NCBI RefSeq assembly: GCF_022869165.1
Contig: NZ_CP094929.1
Span: 3,286,001 to 3,350,000 of the forward strand
Length of the DNA: 64,000 nucleotides
Reading direction: 5' to 3'
Source: Sphaerochaeta associata
GTDB lineage: Bacteria; Spirochaetota; Spirochaetia; Sphaerochaetales; Sphaerochaetaceae
The position numbers and the translations under genes are program-made. This document shows, one piece after another, positions 29,835-42,876 of this stretch. Positions within the stretch are counted from its first letter, which is position 1; each line of letters starts with the position of its first letter. The notes under the pieces are model-generated. The model had not been told where the DNA came from. It ran no database searches and was given only the letters and a program-made list of their open reading frames with translations.

Positions 29835-30641
29835 CTACTTTGAAACCAGAACGACTTCTCCGTTGGTATAGTGCTGAGCAACATACGCCTTGATCTTCTC
29901 GCCGCGCAGTGCCTTTACCAAGGCGACGATTGCAGCATCGCTCTCACGACCCTGCTTGACTGCTACGACATTGACGTACGGGCTGTCCGAACCTTCAACG
30001 ATCAAGCCGTCGCGGGTGGCGATCAGACCGGCGGGAATCGCATAGTTGCCATTGATGATGGCGGCATCGACATCCTGAAGGACACGGGGAAGGCTGGCCG
30101 CCTCAATCTCACGGAACTTGAAGTTCTTGGGATTGGCGGTGACATCAAGAGGGGTGGCTTCAAGACCGGCATTCGCAGCGAGTGTGAGCAGACCGGCGCT
30201 CTGCAGCAACAGCAATGCCCTGCCTTCGTTGGTGGGGTCGTTGGGAATTGCAATGGTCGCACCATTAGGAAGGTCTGTGAGGGCCTTGTACTTCTTGGAG
30301 TAGAGTGCGAACGGCTCGACGTGGATGCCGCCGGCATTGGCCAGATGATATCCCTTCTCCTTGTTGAAGGATTCCAGATAGGGGATGTGCTGGAAGAAGT
30401 TGGCATCAAGCTCTCCGCTCTCCAGTGCTTCGTTCGGTGTGACATAGTCAGTGAACTCCTGCACCTTGAGGGTATAGCCCTCTGCAGCAAGGTCCTCGAC
30501 GATCAGATTGAGGAATGCAGCATGAGGCTCGGGGGTTGCTCCAACAACGATGGTCTTGGAGGTTGCCTGCTCTTTGGTACCTGCTGCGAACAGTGAGAAC
30601 GCCAGCAACAGTACAAGGGTGATGCTTAGAATCTTTTTCAT
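29835..30641 (-). CDS. metQ: D-methionine-type ABC transporter substrate-binding protein
   Basis: 268 aa, NlpA/MetQ family, binds methionine outside the membrane for MetNI. The start is ATG 30641 (MKKILSITLVLLLAFSLFAAG) after GGAG. The body begins KTIVVGATPEPHAAFLNLI as in MetQ proteins, with NDPTNEGRALLLLQ further on. The signal peptide lacks a lipobox cysteine (FAAGTKEQ), unlike most MetQ proteins, which are lipoproteins. Third gene of metN-metI-metQ. Confidence 0.93.
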   Translation of the reverse strand: MKKILSITLVLLLAFSLFAAGTKEQATSKTIVVGATPEPHAAFLNLIVEDLAAEGYTLKVQEFTDYVTPNEALESGELDANFFQHIPYLESFNKEKGYHLANAGGIHVEPFALYSKKYKALTDLPNGATIAIPNDPTNEGRALLLLQSAGLLTLAANAGLEATPLDVTANPKNFKFREIEAASLPRVLQDVDAAIINGNYAIPAGLIATRDGLIVEGSDSPYVNVVAVKQGRESDAAIVALVKALRGEKIKAYVAQHYTNGEVVLVSK

Positions 30642-30691
30642 AATTTCTCCTTCTCTCCCCCACAAGGCGAGAGGTATGCACAACTGATGCA

Positions 30692-31354
30692 TCAGCGGCG
30701 GGCTATAAGCCTCGCACTGATTTTGTTGCCTATCACCTGCACGATCTCAACGAGAACGAGGATGATTACAACGGCAACGAACATAATATCGCCTCGGAAG
30801 CGCTGGTATCCATACCGAATCGCCAGATCTCCCAGGCCGCCTCCACCGATTGCTCCGGCCATGGCCGAATAACCGATCAGGTTGATGATGGTGAGCGTCA
30901 CACCGCTGACCAAGGAGGGCAGTGCCTCAGGAATCAAGACCTTCCGGACAATCTGAAAATTGGTGGATCCCATAGCACGGGCGGCCTGAACGACCCCCGG
31001 ATCCACCTCCTTCAGTGCAGTCTCAATCACTCGAGCCACAAATGGTGCTGCCGCAATGGACAGCGGGACGATAGTAGCGGTGGTACCGATACTCGTGCCG
31101 ATGAGAATCCTTGAAAGCGGAAAGAGCAGAATCATCAGGATGATGAAGGGAAACGAGCGCAACACATTGACGATTCGCCCCAGGACACTATTCAACATGG
31201 GATGAGGGATGATGCCCCCCTGTTCCTCACTTGACGTGGCGGATAGCAGAATCCCCAAGGGAAGGCCCAAAATCAGGGAGAACAGGGTGGAGAAGAAGAC
31301 CATGCTCAATGTTTGTAATGTGGCGTCGAAAACCAACAACCAAATCTTGCTCAT
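30692..31354 (-). CDS. metI: Methionine ABC transporter permease
   Basis: 220 aa with about five transmembrane segments, MetI family. The EAA loop that docks the ATPase is ARAMGSTNFQIVRKVLIPEA (about residues 128-147). It overlaps metN by 4 bases (ATGA) and precedes metQ by 50 bases. Confidence 0.95.
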   Translation of the reverse strand: MSKIWLLVFDATLQTLSMVFFSTLFSLILGLPLGILLSATSSEEQGGIIPHPMLNSVLGRIVNVLRSFPFIILMILLFPLSRILIGTSIGTTATIVPLSIAAAPFVARVIETALKEVDPGVVQAARAMGSTNFQIVRKVLIPEALPSLVSGVTLTIINLIGYSAMAGAIGGGGLGDLAIRYGYQRFRGDIMFVAVVIILVLVEIVQVIGNKISARLIARR

Positions 31355-32367
31355 TCTGCATCCTCCTCTTCAACGACGACACCCATCTGTTTCAAAGCCT
31401 CGATGGCCCGCTTCTTCTCCTCTTCACTGCCGCTGATGTCTACAAGCATGGTTCCGATCTCAACATCACTGACTTTCTGAACCCCACCTGCGCGGATATT
31501 GAAATCCACCCCTATCTGTCGGCTTATCTTGCTGAGAATGGGTTGGTCCGTGGTCCCCCCACGGAACCGCAGGGTATATGCTCCCCGCTTCTTCGACCAG
31601 TGGACCATATGGTCATCGGCAAGCGAAGCCTCATCGATGCCTACAAGGTGAGTAAGAAATTCCTTGGTCACTTCACTGGAGGGATTGGCAAAGATATCGG
31701 TGACCAAACCCTGCTCCACGACAACTCCGTCATCCAATACAGCCACTTGATCGCAGGCATCCCGTACCACTTCCATCTGATGGGTAATCATTACCACAGT
31801 CAAGGACATCTTGCGTTGGATTTCCTTCAGGAGAGCCAAGATGGAGTGGGTTGTCTGGGGGTCGAGAGCGCTGGTGGCCTCATCACAGAATAGTATATCG
31901 GGATCACAGGCAAGGGCGCGGGCGATGGCCACGCGCTGCTTCTGTCCACCGCTGAGCGTGCTGATAGGGGCATTGCCCCTTCCTTCAAGCCCGACGAGGG
32001 CGAGCAATCTCTCAACCTTCTGCTTGATTTCCTGTTTCGGAATTCCGGTTATTTCCAATGGATAAGCAATATTCTGTTCTGCATTCCGGCTGGAAAACAG
32101 ATTGAAATTCTGGAAAATCATACCAATACGGCGGCGTCTCTGAATAAGACTGTCCTTCTCCAAATCGTCAACCCGCTTGTCATCAAAATAGACTTCACCT
32201 GCATCAGGTCGTTCCAACAGGCTGATCAACCGAACCAAGGTCGACTTTCCGGCCCCGCTCTTACCGATGATGCCGTAGATGGTGTTTGAGGGTATCGAAA
32301 GAGAGATGCCATTGACTGCATGCAATGTACCATACGTTCTCTTTAGATTTTTCAACATAATCTGCAT
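31351..32367 (-). CDS. metN: Methionine ABC transporter ATP-binding protein
   Basis: 338 aa. The start is ATG 32365-32367 (MQIMLKNLKRTYG), 7 bases after GAGGG. Walker A is GKSGAGKST, the signature is LSGGQKQRVAIARAL, and Walker B is ILFCDEATSALD. The C-terminal NIL domain (about 255-338) binds methionine and gives trans-inhibition in characterised MetN proteins. It heads the operon behind a promoter at 32409-32437; no SAM riboswitch was recognised. Confidence 0.96.
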   Translation of the reverse strand: MQIMLKNLKRTYGTLHAVNGISLSIPSNTIYGIIGKSGAGKSTLVRLISLLERPDAGEVYFDDKRVDDLEKDSLIQRRRRIGMIFQNFNLFSSRNAEQNIAYPLEITGIPKQEIKQKVERLLALVGLEGRGNAPISTLSGGQKQRVAIARALACDPDILFCDEATSALDPQTTHSILALLKEIQRKMSLTVVMITHQMEVVRDACDQVAVLDDGVVVEQGLVTDIFANPSSEVTKEFLTHLVGIDEASLADDHMVHWSKKRGAYTLRFRGGTTDQPILSKISRQIGVDFNIRAGGVQKVSDVEIGTMLVDISGSEEEKKRAIEALKQMGVVVEEEDAE

Positions 32368-32408
32368 ACATATACCCTCTGTATTCACTTTGGAGTTGAA
32401 TTGTTACC

Positions 32409-32437
32409 ATCATAGTGAAAAGGGTTGTATTGGACAA
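32409..32437 (-). promoter_or_regulatory. Promoter of metNIQ
   Basis: Minus-strand TTGTCC (32432-32437), 17-base spacer, TATGAT (32409-32414). About 35 nt of leader before metN leave no room for a riboswitch. Confidence 0.55.
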
Positions 32438-32500
32438 GACACAGATGGGATAAAATCGTGATACCCTATCATACAGATAGCATTTGTCTGCCTAACGACG

Positions 32501-32524
32501 AAAAGAGGACGTTTTCACGTCCCC
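32501..32524 (-). terminator. Terminator of the rRNA operon
   Basis: Minus strand: GGGGACGT, GAAA loop, ACGTCCTC, then TTTT. It lies about 50 bases after the 5S 3' end. Confidence 0.8.
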
Positions 32525-32575
32525 TTCTCTATCTATGTATATACAACCGGCAAGCCGGTGCAAGGCAAAAAGAAG

Positions 32576-32689
<114 letters not shown>

Positions 32690-32760
32690 CGGCCAACGCC
32701 TGGGAGCACGGATGGATCCGTACGACCGGCCTTGGCAGCCCTGGGACTGGAAGGATGATA

Positions 32761-35695
<2,935 letters not shown>

Positions 35696-35780
35696 ATCAT
35701 TCTTCCAATCCCTGCGCTATGTTGACTTGCTCTATTCGCAAATGCTCTGTAAAAAAACAAGTTGCCAACGCAACTGAAAA
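35696..35780 (-). other. tRNA-Ile to 23S spacer with 23S processing stem
   Basis: The 25 bases before and into the 23S 5' end (about 35688-35712) pair with those around its 3' end (about 32750-32768); the arms include GGAAG/CTTCC and ATGATATGG/CCATATCAT with two mismatches. This is the double-stranded RNase III type stem that brackets 23S. Confidence 0.65.
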
Positions 35781-35854
35781 TGGGACTGATAAGACTTGAA
35801 CTTATGACCTCGTGCTTATCAGGCACGCGCTCTAACCACCTGAGCTACAGTCCC
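35781..35854 (-). tRNA. trnI: tRNA-Ile (GAU)
   Basis: Spacer tRNA between 16S and 23S. Acceptor GGGACTG with A discriminator, anticodon stem CGTGC/GCACG and loop CTGATAA, giving GAU. No encoded CCA. A single tRNA-Ile without tRNA-Ala is in the spacer. Confidence 0.95.
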
Positions 35855-37527
<1,673 letters not shown>

Positions 37528-37782
37528 TAGGAATCCCGCACCCGAAGGTGCGGGCTCTACTTCTTCAATAGTTCGCCCTGTCATTCCTCGCAAACGAACG
37601 TAGCTTTTCACTACTGTTCATCATTTTCTTAGGTAATTGACTGGGAAGCCCTTACAGCTTCCACACACTCGATCAACGGCCAATTGGCAATCATCTCGTG
37701 TCTTTTATCTTCTCTTCTCTTCTCTCATATATCTGTCAAAAAACAATCGCTGTCGACTTGGTGTCGCTCAGCGTGCTCCGAT
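37528..37782 (-). other. 16S rRNA leader
   Basis: About 255 nt between the promoter and 16S. It contains the 5' arm of the 16S processing stem (37712-37725), a second TTGACA without a good -10 partner near 37733-37738, and a GCACC/GGTGC-type hairpin directly before 16S (37535-37553). No gene. Confidence 0.55.
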
Positions 37783-37812
37783 AACATAACAAAAGACGCC
37801 TTCTAGTGTCAA
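37783..37812 (-). promoter_or_regulatory. rRNA operon promoter
   Basis: Minus-strand TTGACA (37807-37812), 18-base spacer, TATGTT (37783-37788). It lies 26 bases after the stop of the upstream HAD gene, and no terminator was seen between them. Confidence 0.65.
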
Positions 37813-37837
37813 GCATCCCTTGCAACTATTTCTGCAT

Positions 37838-38629
37838 TTAATTTGCTCGTTTCCTCAGAAGCTCATGCACAATCTCGGAAAAGCCCGCACCACCCTCGCT
37901 CTCAGAAGCATACCGAGGAAGCACTTGCATCGATTGCACATGCTTCTGTATGTTACCGACTCCGAAACTCAACGGAAAACGAGAAAACATCACCTGGTCG
38001 TTGGGAGCATCTCCACAATAGCAACTTTTTTCAATCATGGTCTTTTCATCAAGGCCCAGAACATCTGCAAAAAAGGCCTTTGTACCCTGATACTTGTCAA
38101 ACGACCCGAACCATGCATTCACATGAATCGAGCTGACGGCAGTCCCCGCCCCCATGCTTTTACATACCTCGACCACACGGGCAATCTGATCTGCATCCAA
38201 ATAGGGCGGCTCGCTTCCATGATCGAACGCAACATCGAAAATTCTGGCAAACTGGTCGCTTGAAAGTTTGGAACCCGGTACAAGGGAGAGTACTTTCTCG
38301 ATCAACGCACTTTTACGCTGTTCATACCCCTCTTGCACAATGGATGGGTGTACGTACTTACGGATGGCACCATTCTTACGGTAGAGGCATACCGCCCCGC
38401 TTTCGCTGAGCACGGCTTCAACCGGCCACTGACGCAGATAGGTATCTCCCCATCCAGCAGACCCCCCGGTCACACAGATGGTCCGAATGCCAGCTTCTTT
38501 CAAGACATACAAGGCTTCAAGGGCAACAGGCCTGAGCTTTCCTTCGGTGGTAATCGTATCATCAACATCAGTAAGCAGGAACGAGACCCTTCCGGCCTCG
38601 TCCCCTCTGAGATTCTGCACACTCTGCAT
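37838..38629 (-). CDS. HAD superfamily hydrolase (Cof-like, type IIB)
   Basis: 263 aa from ATG 38629, 7 bases after GAGGA (a GTG at 38635 is too close to that motif). HAD motif I is LLTDVDDTIT, motif II is in ICVTGG, and motif IV is CGDAPNDQVMF. A cap domain of the IIB type lies in the middle. Likely a sugar-phosphate or similar small phosphatase; the substrate is not evident. It is 10 bases downstream of pgsA, last in the T-box run. Confidence 0.88.
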   Translation of the reverse strand: MQSVQNLRGDEAGRVSFLLTDVDDTITTEGKLRPVALEALYVLKEAGIRTICVTGGSAGWGDTYLRQWPVEAVLSESGAVCLYRKNGAIRKYVHPSIVQEGYEQRKSALIEKVLSLVPGSKLSSDQFARIFDVAFDHGSEPPYLDADQIARVVEVCKSMGAGTAVSSIHVNAWFGSFDKYQGTKAFFADVLGLDEKTMIEKSCYCGDAPNDQVMFSRFPLSFGVGNIQKHVQSMQVLPRYASESEGGAGFSEIVHELLRKRAN

Positions 38630-38639
38630 ATTCACATCC

Positions 38640-39236
38640 TCAGCGGGTCATCGTCGAAAGACTGCCGTCACGTATAATCGCCTTAATGTAGGTAAGAAAG
38701 GACATGACTGAAGAAAGGGCTGCCAATACGAAAATCACATACAAGCCGATGCGGGCCCCTTCCATGAAAGGAGCATCGGAGAACCAGTTGCCCAAGGCGA
38801 TGTAAAGAATGCCTAAGGCTCCGCTGATGGCGTACAGCACAGCCTTGCTCTTCCCCCACAGGTTTGCCGCAACAGGCTTGCCCTTTCCCATCATCAGCAT
38901 ACGCACGAACAGGATGGAAAACTCCCTCCACATAATGAGGATGAAGGTCCAAAGGGGCATGACACCGGCACCCGACAGACACACAAAGTACGTCAGTCGA
39001 GAGAACGTATCGGCAAACGGATCCATTACCTTTCCCAAGTCGGTAACCAAATTCCTGCGTCGGGCAATTTGGCCGTCCAGCAGATCCGTCAGCTCGGTAC
39101 ATGCCCATAAAATGAGGGTGAGGATGGAAGAAAGAGTTTGAAAGTCCTCTCCGAACCAACCGCCCAGATGGAATGCGATGAAGAACATAGGAGCCATAAT
39201 CAGCCGCGATACCGTAAGCTTATTCGGAATATTCAT
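38640..39236 (-). CDS. pgsA: CDP-diacylglycerol-glycerol-3-phosphate 3-phosphatidyltransferase
   Basis: 198 aa membrane enzyme making phosphatidylglycerophosphate. It carries the exact CDP-alcohol phosphatidyltransferase pattern DGx2ARx8Gx3Dx3D (DGQIARRRN...DPFAD, about residues 53-75) and starts MNIPNKLTVSRLIMAP, typical of PgsA. Four to five membrane segments. Specificity for glycerol phosphate is inferred from the N-terminus. Confidence 0.87.
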   Translation of the reverse strand: MNIPNKLTVSRLIMAPMFFIAFHLGGWFGEDFQTLSSILTLILWACTELTDLLDGQIARRRNLVTDLGKVMDPFADTFSRLTYFVCLSGAGVMPLWTFILIMWREFSILFVRMLMMGKGKPVAANLWGKSKAVLYAISGALGILYIALGNWFSDAPFMEGARIGLYVIFVLAALSSVMSFLTYIKAIIRDGSLSTMTR

Positions 39237-39248
39237 GAATACCTCTGA

Positions 39249-40733
39249 TTAGCCGAACAGCCGGCTGAATTTGTTTTCAAGGTAGCTTGTGAACACTGTT
39301 GCGTCAAGAGCTTTTCCGGTTACCGATTCGGCAGTCCTCCGCCCTGTCTGCAAGGCGCCTTTCTCATACACGGCATACCTCAGATATGAGCTGATACCTT
39401 CCACATCATCAGGTCTCAGGCCGAGATTGTTCTGTATATGAGCCCAAATCTGAGCACCGTAGAGATTGCCCAGGGCATAGGTGGGGAAGTACCCGAAATC
39501 ACCGCTGCTCCAATGTACATCCTGCAGCACACCCTCGCTTGCAGTTGCCGGCTTGAACCCGAACAGACGGGCAAACTCCTCATCCCATGCATGGGGAAGC
39601 TCTTCAACCGAAAGGTCTCCGGCAAGCAAAGCCTGTTCAAGACCAAAACGGAGGAAGATATGAAGACTGTAACTCATCTCGTCGGCATTGACGCGGATGC
39701 ATGTCCGCCCGACCTTGTTGACCGCCCTGACAAAGTGGTCAAGGCCGATACCGGCTGTCTGGGTCGGGAAAAGCTTGCTGAACTGCGGATAGTAGCGCTC
39801 CCAGAACTCAGGGCTTTTGGAGACCATATTCTCCCAAAGCCGACTTTGCGACTCATGCATCCCATGGGACGCCCCGCCGGCAAGACTGGTGCCCCTGAGT
39901 CTTGTGCTTGAAGCACCCATCTCATACAGCGCATGCCCTCCCTCGTGTATCGAGGAGGCAAAACTGTCCATGACGCTGGGATCGGTATAGCGGGTGGTGA
40001 TCCGGATATCGTCGCTGGCAATGGTGGTGGTGAAGGGATGCACCGAGACGGCACAGCTGCCGCGGGTGAAATCGAATCCCATATCGGTCAGCACCTGATT
40101 GGCAAACGCCTGTTGGCCCTCGATCGGATACGCTTGACGCAGAAAGGAAGCATCCACATCCTTCTCTGCATAGGTCTGCACCAAATCGGACAATGGTTTC
40201 TTGATCGAGTCAAAAAGGGTCGCCACCTCCTTGGTACTCATTCCTTCCTCGAACTCGGCTAGCAGGGCGTCATACAAGGAAGAGCTGTCATCGGATAAGC
40301 AGGAAGCTTTCTCCCTTGCCAGATCAACCATGACCGCCAGGTCCTGGGAAAAGAGGGAGAAGTCGCTGGCTTTACGGGCCGTCACCCAACTCTGATGGGC
40401 TTTTGCACCCCCCTCGGTGATGGCCCGCACCAGATCCTTGGGCATTCTCCGCTTTCTTTCATACTCCTTCCTACGGATCCTGATCAGCGCCTGCTCAAAT
40501 ACCGACTCACTCTTGGTCTCATCCAAGAGGGCGAGCAACTGTCCCATCTCATCACCGCTTGCCACCGCATGGGACTGCTCGGCAAGCCAGCCGAGTTGAT
40601 TCGCACGTTCGTCCACCGCCTTCTCGCTGAGAATCGTCTCCTGATCCCACTGCAGGGCGGCGCCGATATGTTCAAGCATCACCAAATGGCGGTCAAGCGC
40701 CTCAAGGCGTGCAAAGGCTTGTTGTTGTTTCAT
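39249..40733 (-). CDS. Thermostable carboxypeptidase, M32 (Taq) family
   Basis: 494 aa cytoplasmic zinc carboxypeptidase. The start is ATG 40733 (MKQQQAFARLEALD) after GGGAGG. The zinc site is HEGGH, first histidine near residue 263, followed by HESQSRLWENM downstream, which holds the third ligand. M32 enzymes release C-terminal amino acids with broad specificity. It lies between thrS and pgsA with gaps of 48 and 12 bases, so it probably shares the T-box leader. Confidence 0.95.
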   Translation of the reverse strand: MKQQQAFARLEALDRHLVMLEHIGAALQWDQETILSEKAVDERANQLGWLAEQSHAVASGDEMGQLLALLDETKSESVFEQALIRIRRKEYERKRRMPKDLVRAITEGGAKAHQSWVTARKASDFSLFSQDLAVMVDLAREKASCLSDDSSSLYDALLAEFEEGMSTKEVATLFDSIKKPLSDLVQTYAEKDVDASFLRQAYPIEGQQAFANQVLTDMGFDFTRGSCAVSVHPFTTTIASDDIRITTRYTDPSVMDSFASSIHEGGHALYEMGASSTRLRGTSLAGGASHGMHESQSRLWENMVSKSPEFWERYYPQFSKLFPTQTAGIGLDHFVRAVNKVGRTCIRVNADEMSYSLHIFLRFGLEQALLAGDLSVEELPHAWDEEFARLFGFKPATASEGVLQDVHWSSGDFGYFPTYALGNLYGAQIWAHIQNNLGLRPDDVEGISSYLRYAVYEKGALQTGRRTAESVTGKALDATVFTSYLENKFSRLFG

Positions 40734-40781
40734 ACATCCTCCCAGAGATTGAGAGCCGGATTGCTCCGGCTCCCATTGCAT

Positions 40782-42527
40782 TTACAGCTGCTCCTTGTTC
40801 TCTACCTTCTGCTTCACCATATCGATGAAAGCCTGGGTGGAGAGTCCATTCTCCTGCTTGCCGGTTCTCAGTCGTACCGACACCTGGTCGTTCTGAGCCT
40901 CCCGGTCGCCGATGATCACCATATAGGGGATCTTCTGCTGCTGGGCATTGCGGATCTTTGCATTCATGCGGTCGTCGCCAAGATCGGCCGATACCCGCAA
41001 GCCTTCCTTGCGCAGCCTTCGTTCCAATTCCTTGGCATAATCGAAGAAAGTCTCCCCTACAGGAATAATCTTGATCTGCTCGGGTGACAACCACGGCGGG
41101 AACGCTCCTGCATAGTGCTCGATCAGAACTCCGAAGAACCGTTCGATGGAGCCCAGCAGGGCACGGTGGATCATGTACGGACGCTTTTCCACCCCGTCCT
41201 TGTCCACGAACGTCATATCAAAGCGTTCAGGCTCATTGAAGTCGAACTGCACGGTGGAGAGCTGCCATTCACGACCGATGGCATCCTTGATCTTGAGGTC
41301 GATCTTCGGACCGTAGAAAGCACCGCCGCCTTCATCAATCTCATAAGAGAGACCCTCGGCCACAATCGCCTTGCGCAGCGCCTCGGTTGCATCAGCCCAC
41401 CGAGCCGGATCACCAACCGATTTCTCAGGCATGGTGGAAAGGTACGCGTTGATCTCGGTAAAGCCGAATGAGTGAAGCATGTGCAGCGAAAAGCGCAATA
41501 CTTCCAGAATTTCGTCATTCATCTGGTCGGGGGTGACAAAGAGGTGGGCGTCATCCTGAGTGAAACCTCGCACCCTCATCAAACCATGCATGGCACCAGC
41601 CTTCTCATATCGATACACCGTACCAAGTTCAGCCCAACGGAAGGGCAGGTCCCTGTAGGAACGCTTGCTGTTCTTGTAAATCATTATATGGAACGGGCAG
41701 TTCATCGGCTTCACATAATAGTCGCTCTTGTCCATCTCCATCGGAGGATACATACCCTCCTTGTAGAAGCCCAAATGACCGCTGGTCTCCCAGAGCCACG
41801 AACGGCCGAGGTGGGGGGTATAGACCATCTCATAGCCGTTGGCATAATGCTCGTTGCGCCAGAAGTTCTCGATCGCCTGACGAATACGCGCCCCCATCGG
41901 GTGCCAATAGACCAGGCCGGGACCGGCTTCCTCATGCAGACTGAACAAATCGAGCTCCTTGCCGAGCTTGCGGTGGTCGCGTTTCTCCACATCCTCAAGG
42001 TGCTGCAGATAGAGCCTCAGCTCCTTGGCATTTGCCCATGCAGTGCCGTAGATGCGGGTAAGCATCGGATTGGTCTCCTTGCCACGCCAATAGGCACCTG
42101 CAATACTCATCAGCTTGAAGGCATCGGCCTTCAGCTCCTTGGTCGACTCCACATGAGGTCCGCGGCAAAGGTCGGTAAAACCGCCTTGGCTGTACAGGGA
42201 GACCTCCTCGTCCTCGGGAATCGCCTGCAGCAATTCAAGCTTGTAGGTCTGGTCGGCAAACTGCTTCTGAGCTTCGGCTCTACTGACCACCGTCCGGACA
42301 AACGGCTTGCCCTCGGCGATGATGGCCTTCATCCTCTCAGTGATCTCCTCGAGGTCCTCGTTCACCAACTGCCTGGGCAGATCGAAATCATAGTAAAAGC
42401 CGTTGTCAATCGCAGGGCCGATCGTTATCTGTGCCGAGGGAAACATCTGCAGCACTGCTTCCGCCATGACATGCGCCATTGAGTGTCTAATTCTGGAGAG
42501 TCTCTCTCCTGCATCTTCCTTTGCCAT
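40782..42527 (-). CDS. thrS: Threonyl-tRNA synthetase
   Basis: 581 aa. It starts MAKEDAGERLSRIRHSMAHV, directly at the editing (N2/SAD) domain with its HxxxH-type site (HSMAHVMAEAV) and DLCRGPHVESTKEL. The usual N-terminal TGS domain of about 60 residues is missing. Class II catalytic motifs follow (motif 2 around FRWAELGTVYRYEKAGAMHGLMRVRGF, motif 3 near the C-terminal part of the core) and then the anticodon-binding domain (KIIPVGETFFDYAKEL). ATG 42527 follows AGGAG. Controlled by a T-box leader. Confidence 0.97.
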   Translation of the reverse strand: MAKEDAGERLSRIRHSMAHVMAEAVLQMFPSAQITIGPAIDNGFYYDFDLPRQLVNEDLEEITERMKAIIAEGKPFVRTVVSRAEAQKQFADQTYKLELLQAIPEDEEVSLYSQGGFTDLCRGPHVESTKELKADAFKLMSIAGAYWRGKETNPMLTRIYGTAWANAKELRLYLQHLEDVEKRDHRKLGKELDLFSLHEEAGPGLVYWHPMGARIRQAIENFWRNEHYANGYEMVYTPHLGRSWLWETSGHLGFYKEGMYPPMEMDKSDYYVKPMNCPFHIMIYKNSKRSYRDLPFRWAELGTVYRYEKAGAMHGLMRVRGFTQDDAHLFVTPDQMNDEILEVLRFSLHMLHSFGFTEINAYLSTMPEKSVGDPARWADATEALRKAIVAEGLSYEIDEGGGAFYGPKIDLKIKDAIGREWQLSTVQFDFNEPERFDMTFVDKDGVEKRPYMIHRALLGSIERFFGVLIEHYAGAFPPWLSPEQIKIIPVGETFFDYAKELERRLRKEGLRVSADLGDDRMNAKIRNAQQQKIPYMVIIGDREAQNDQVSVRLRTGKQENGLSTQAFIDMVKQKVENKEQL

Positions 42528-42550
42528 ACCATCTCCTCGTATATACCAAC

Positions 42551-42852
42551 AAAAAAAGCCTTCATGCCTTCCCTCTCCGGTACGGCATCATCCGCATCCG
42601 GCAAGGACGAAGACATGAAAGCTCTCATGTTCCGCGGTTCCACCTTGCTTCCCTTTTCGATTCTATCCCACCGAAAAGGACGCTCAATTTACCTGTATCG
42701 CCAGGTGTGCGGCATAGTCTACTGGGTTTCCCGTTCGGTATGCGGCTCAAAAGGGGTTTTCATCGAGCGCCTGCCGGACTCCTCTCAACCAAGGGAATCC
42801 TCTCTGTTGCCCCGCCATCGACTACTCGTCTTTCTCAACGCCTTGTAAGATA
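42551..42852 (-). ncRNA. T-box leader (threonine) upstream of thrS
   Basis: The minus strand has the T-box sequence AAGGTGGAACCGCG (42633-42646), a Stem I region with AGAAAGACGAGTAG and CAGAGAGG motifs, and a terminator whose arms AGCTTTCATG (42614-42623) and CATGAAGGCT (42557-42566) are followed by seven Ts (42551-42557). A candidate ACC (Thr) specifier is at 42755-42757. The variable T-box base is A, which pairs with the U discriminator of the tRNA-Thr(GGU) at 18374-18446. Uncharged tRNA-Thr should thus permit thrS transcription. Confidence 0.9.
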
Positions 42853-42876
42853 GAATGCTTACATTGGAAAAAATAG

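Noticed and set aside
32368-32500. SAM riboswitch or T-box upstream of metN
   Set aside because: The predicted start leaves about 35 nt of leader and no conserved core was found.
42403-42853. Plus- and minus-strand open frames across the thrS leader
   Set aside because: The region is explained by the T-box RNA and its terminator.
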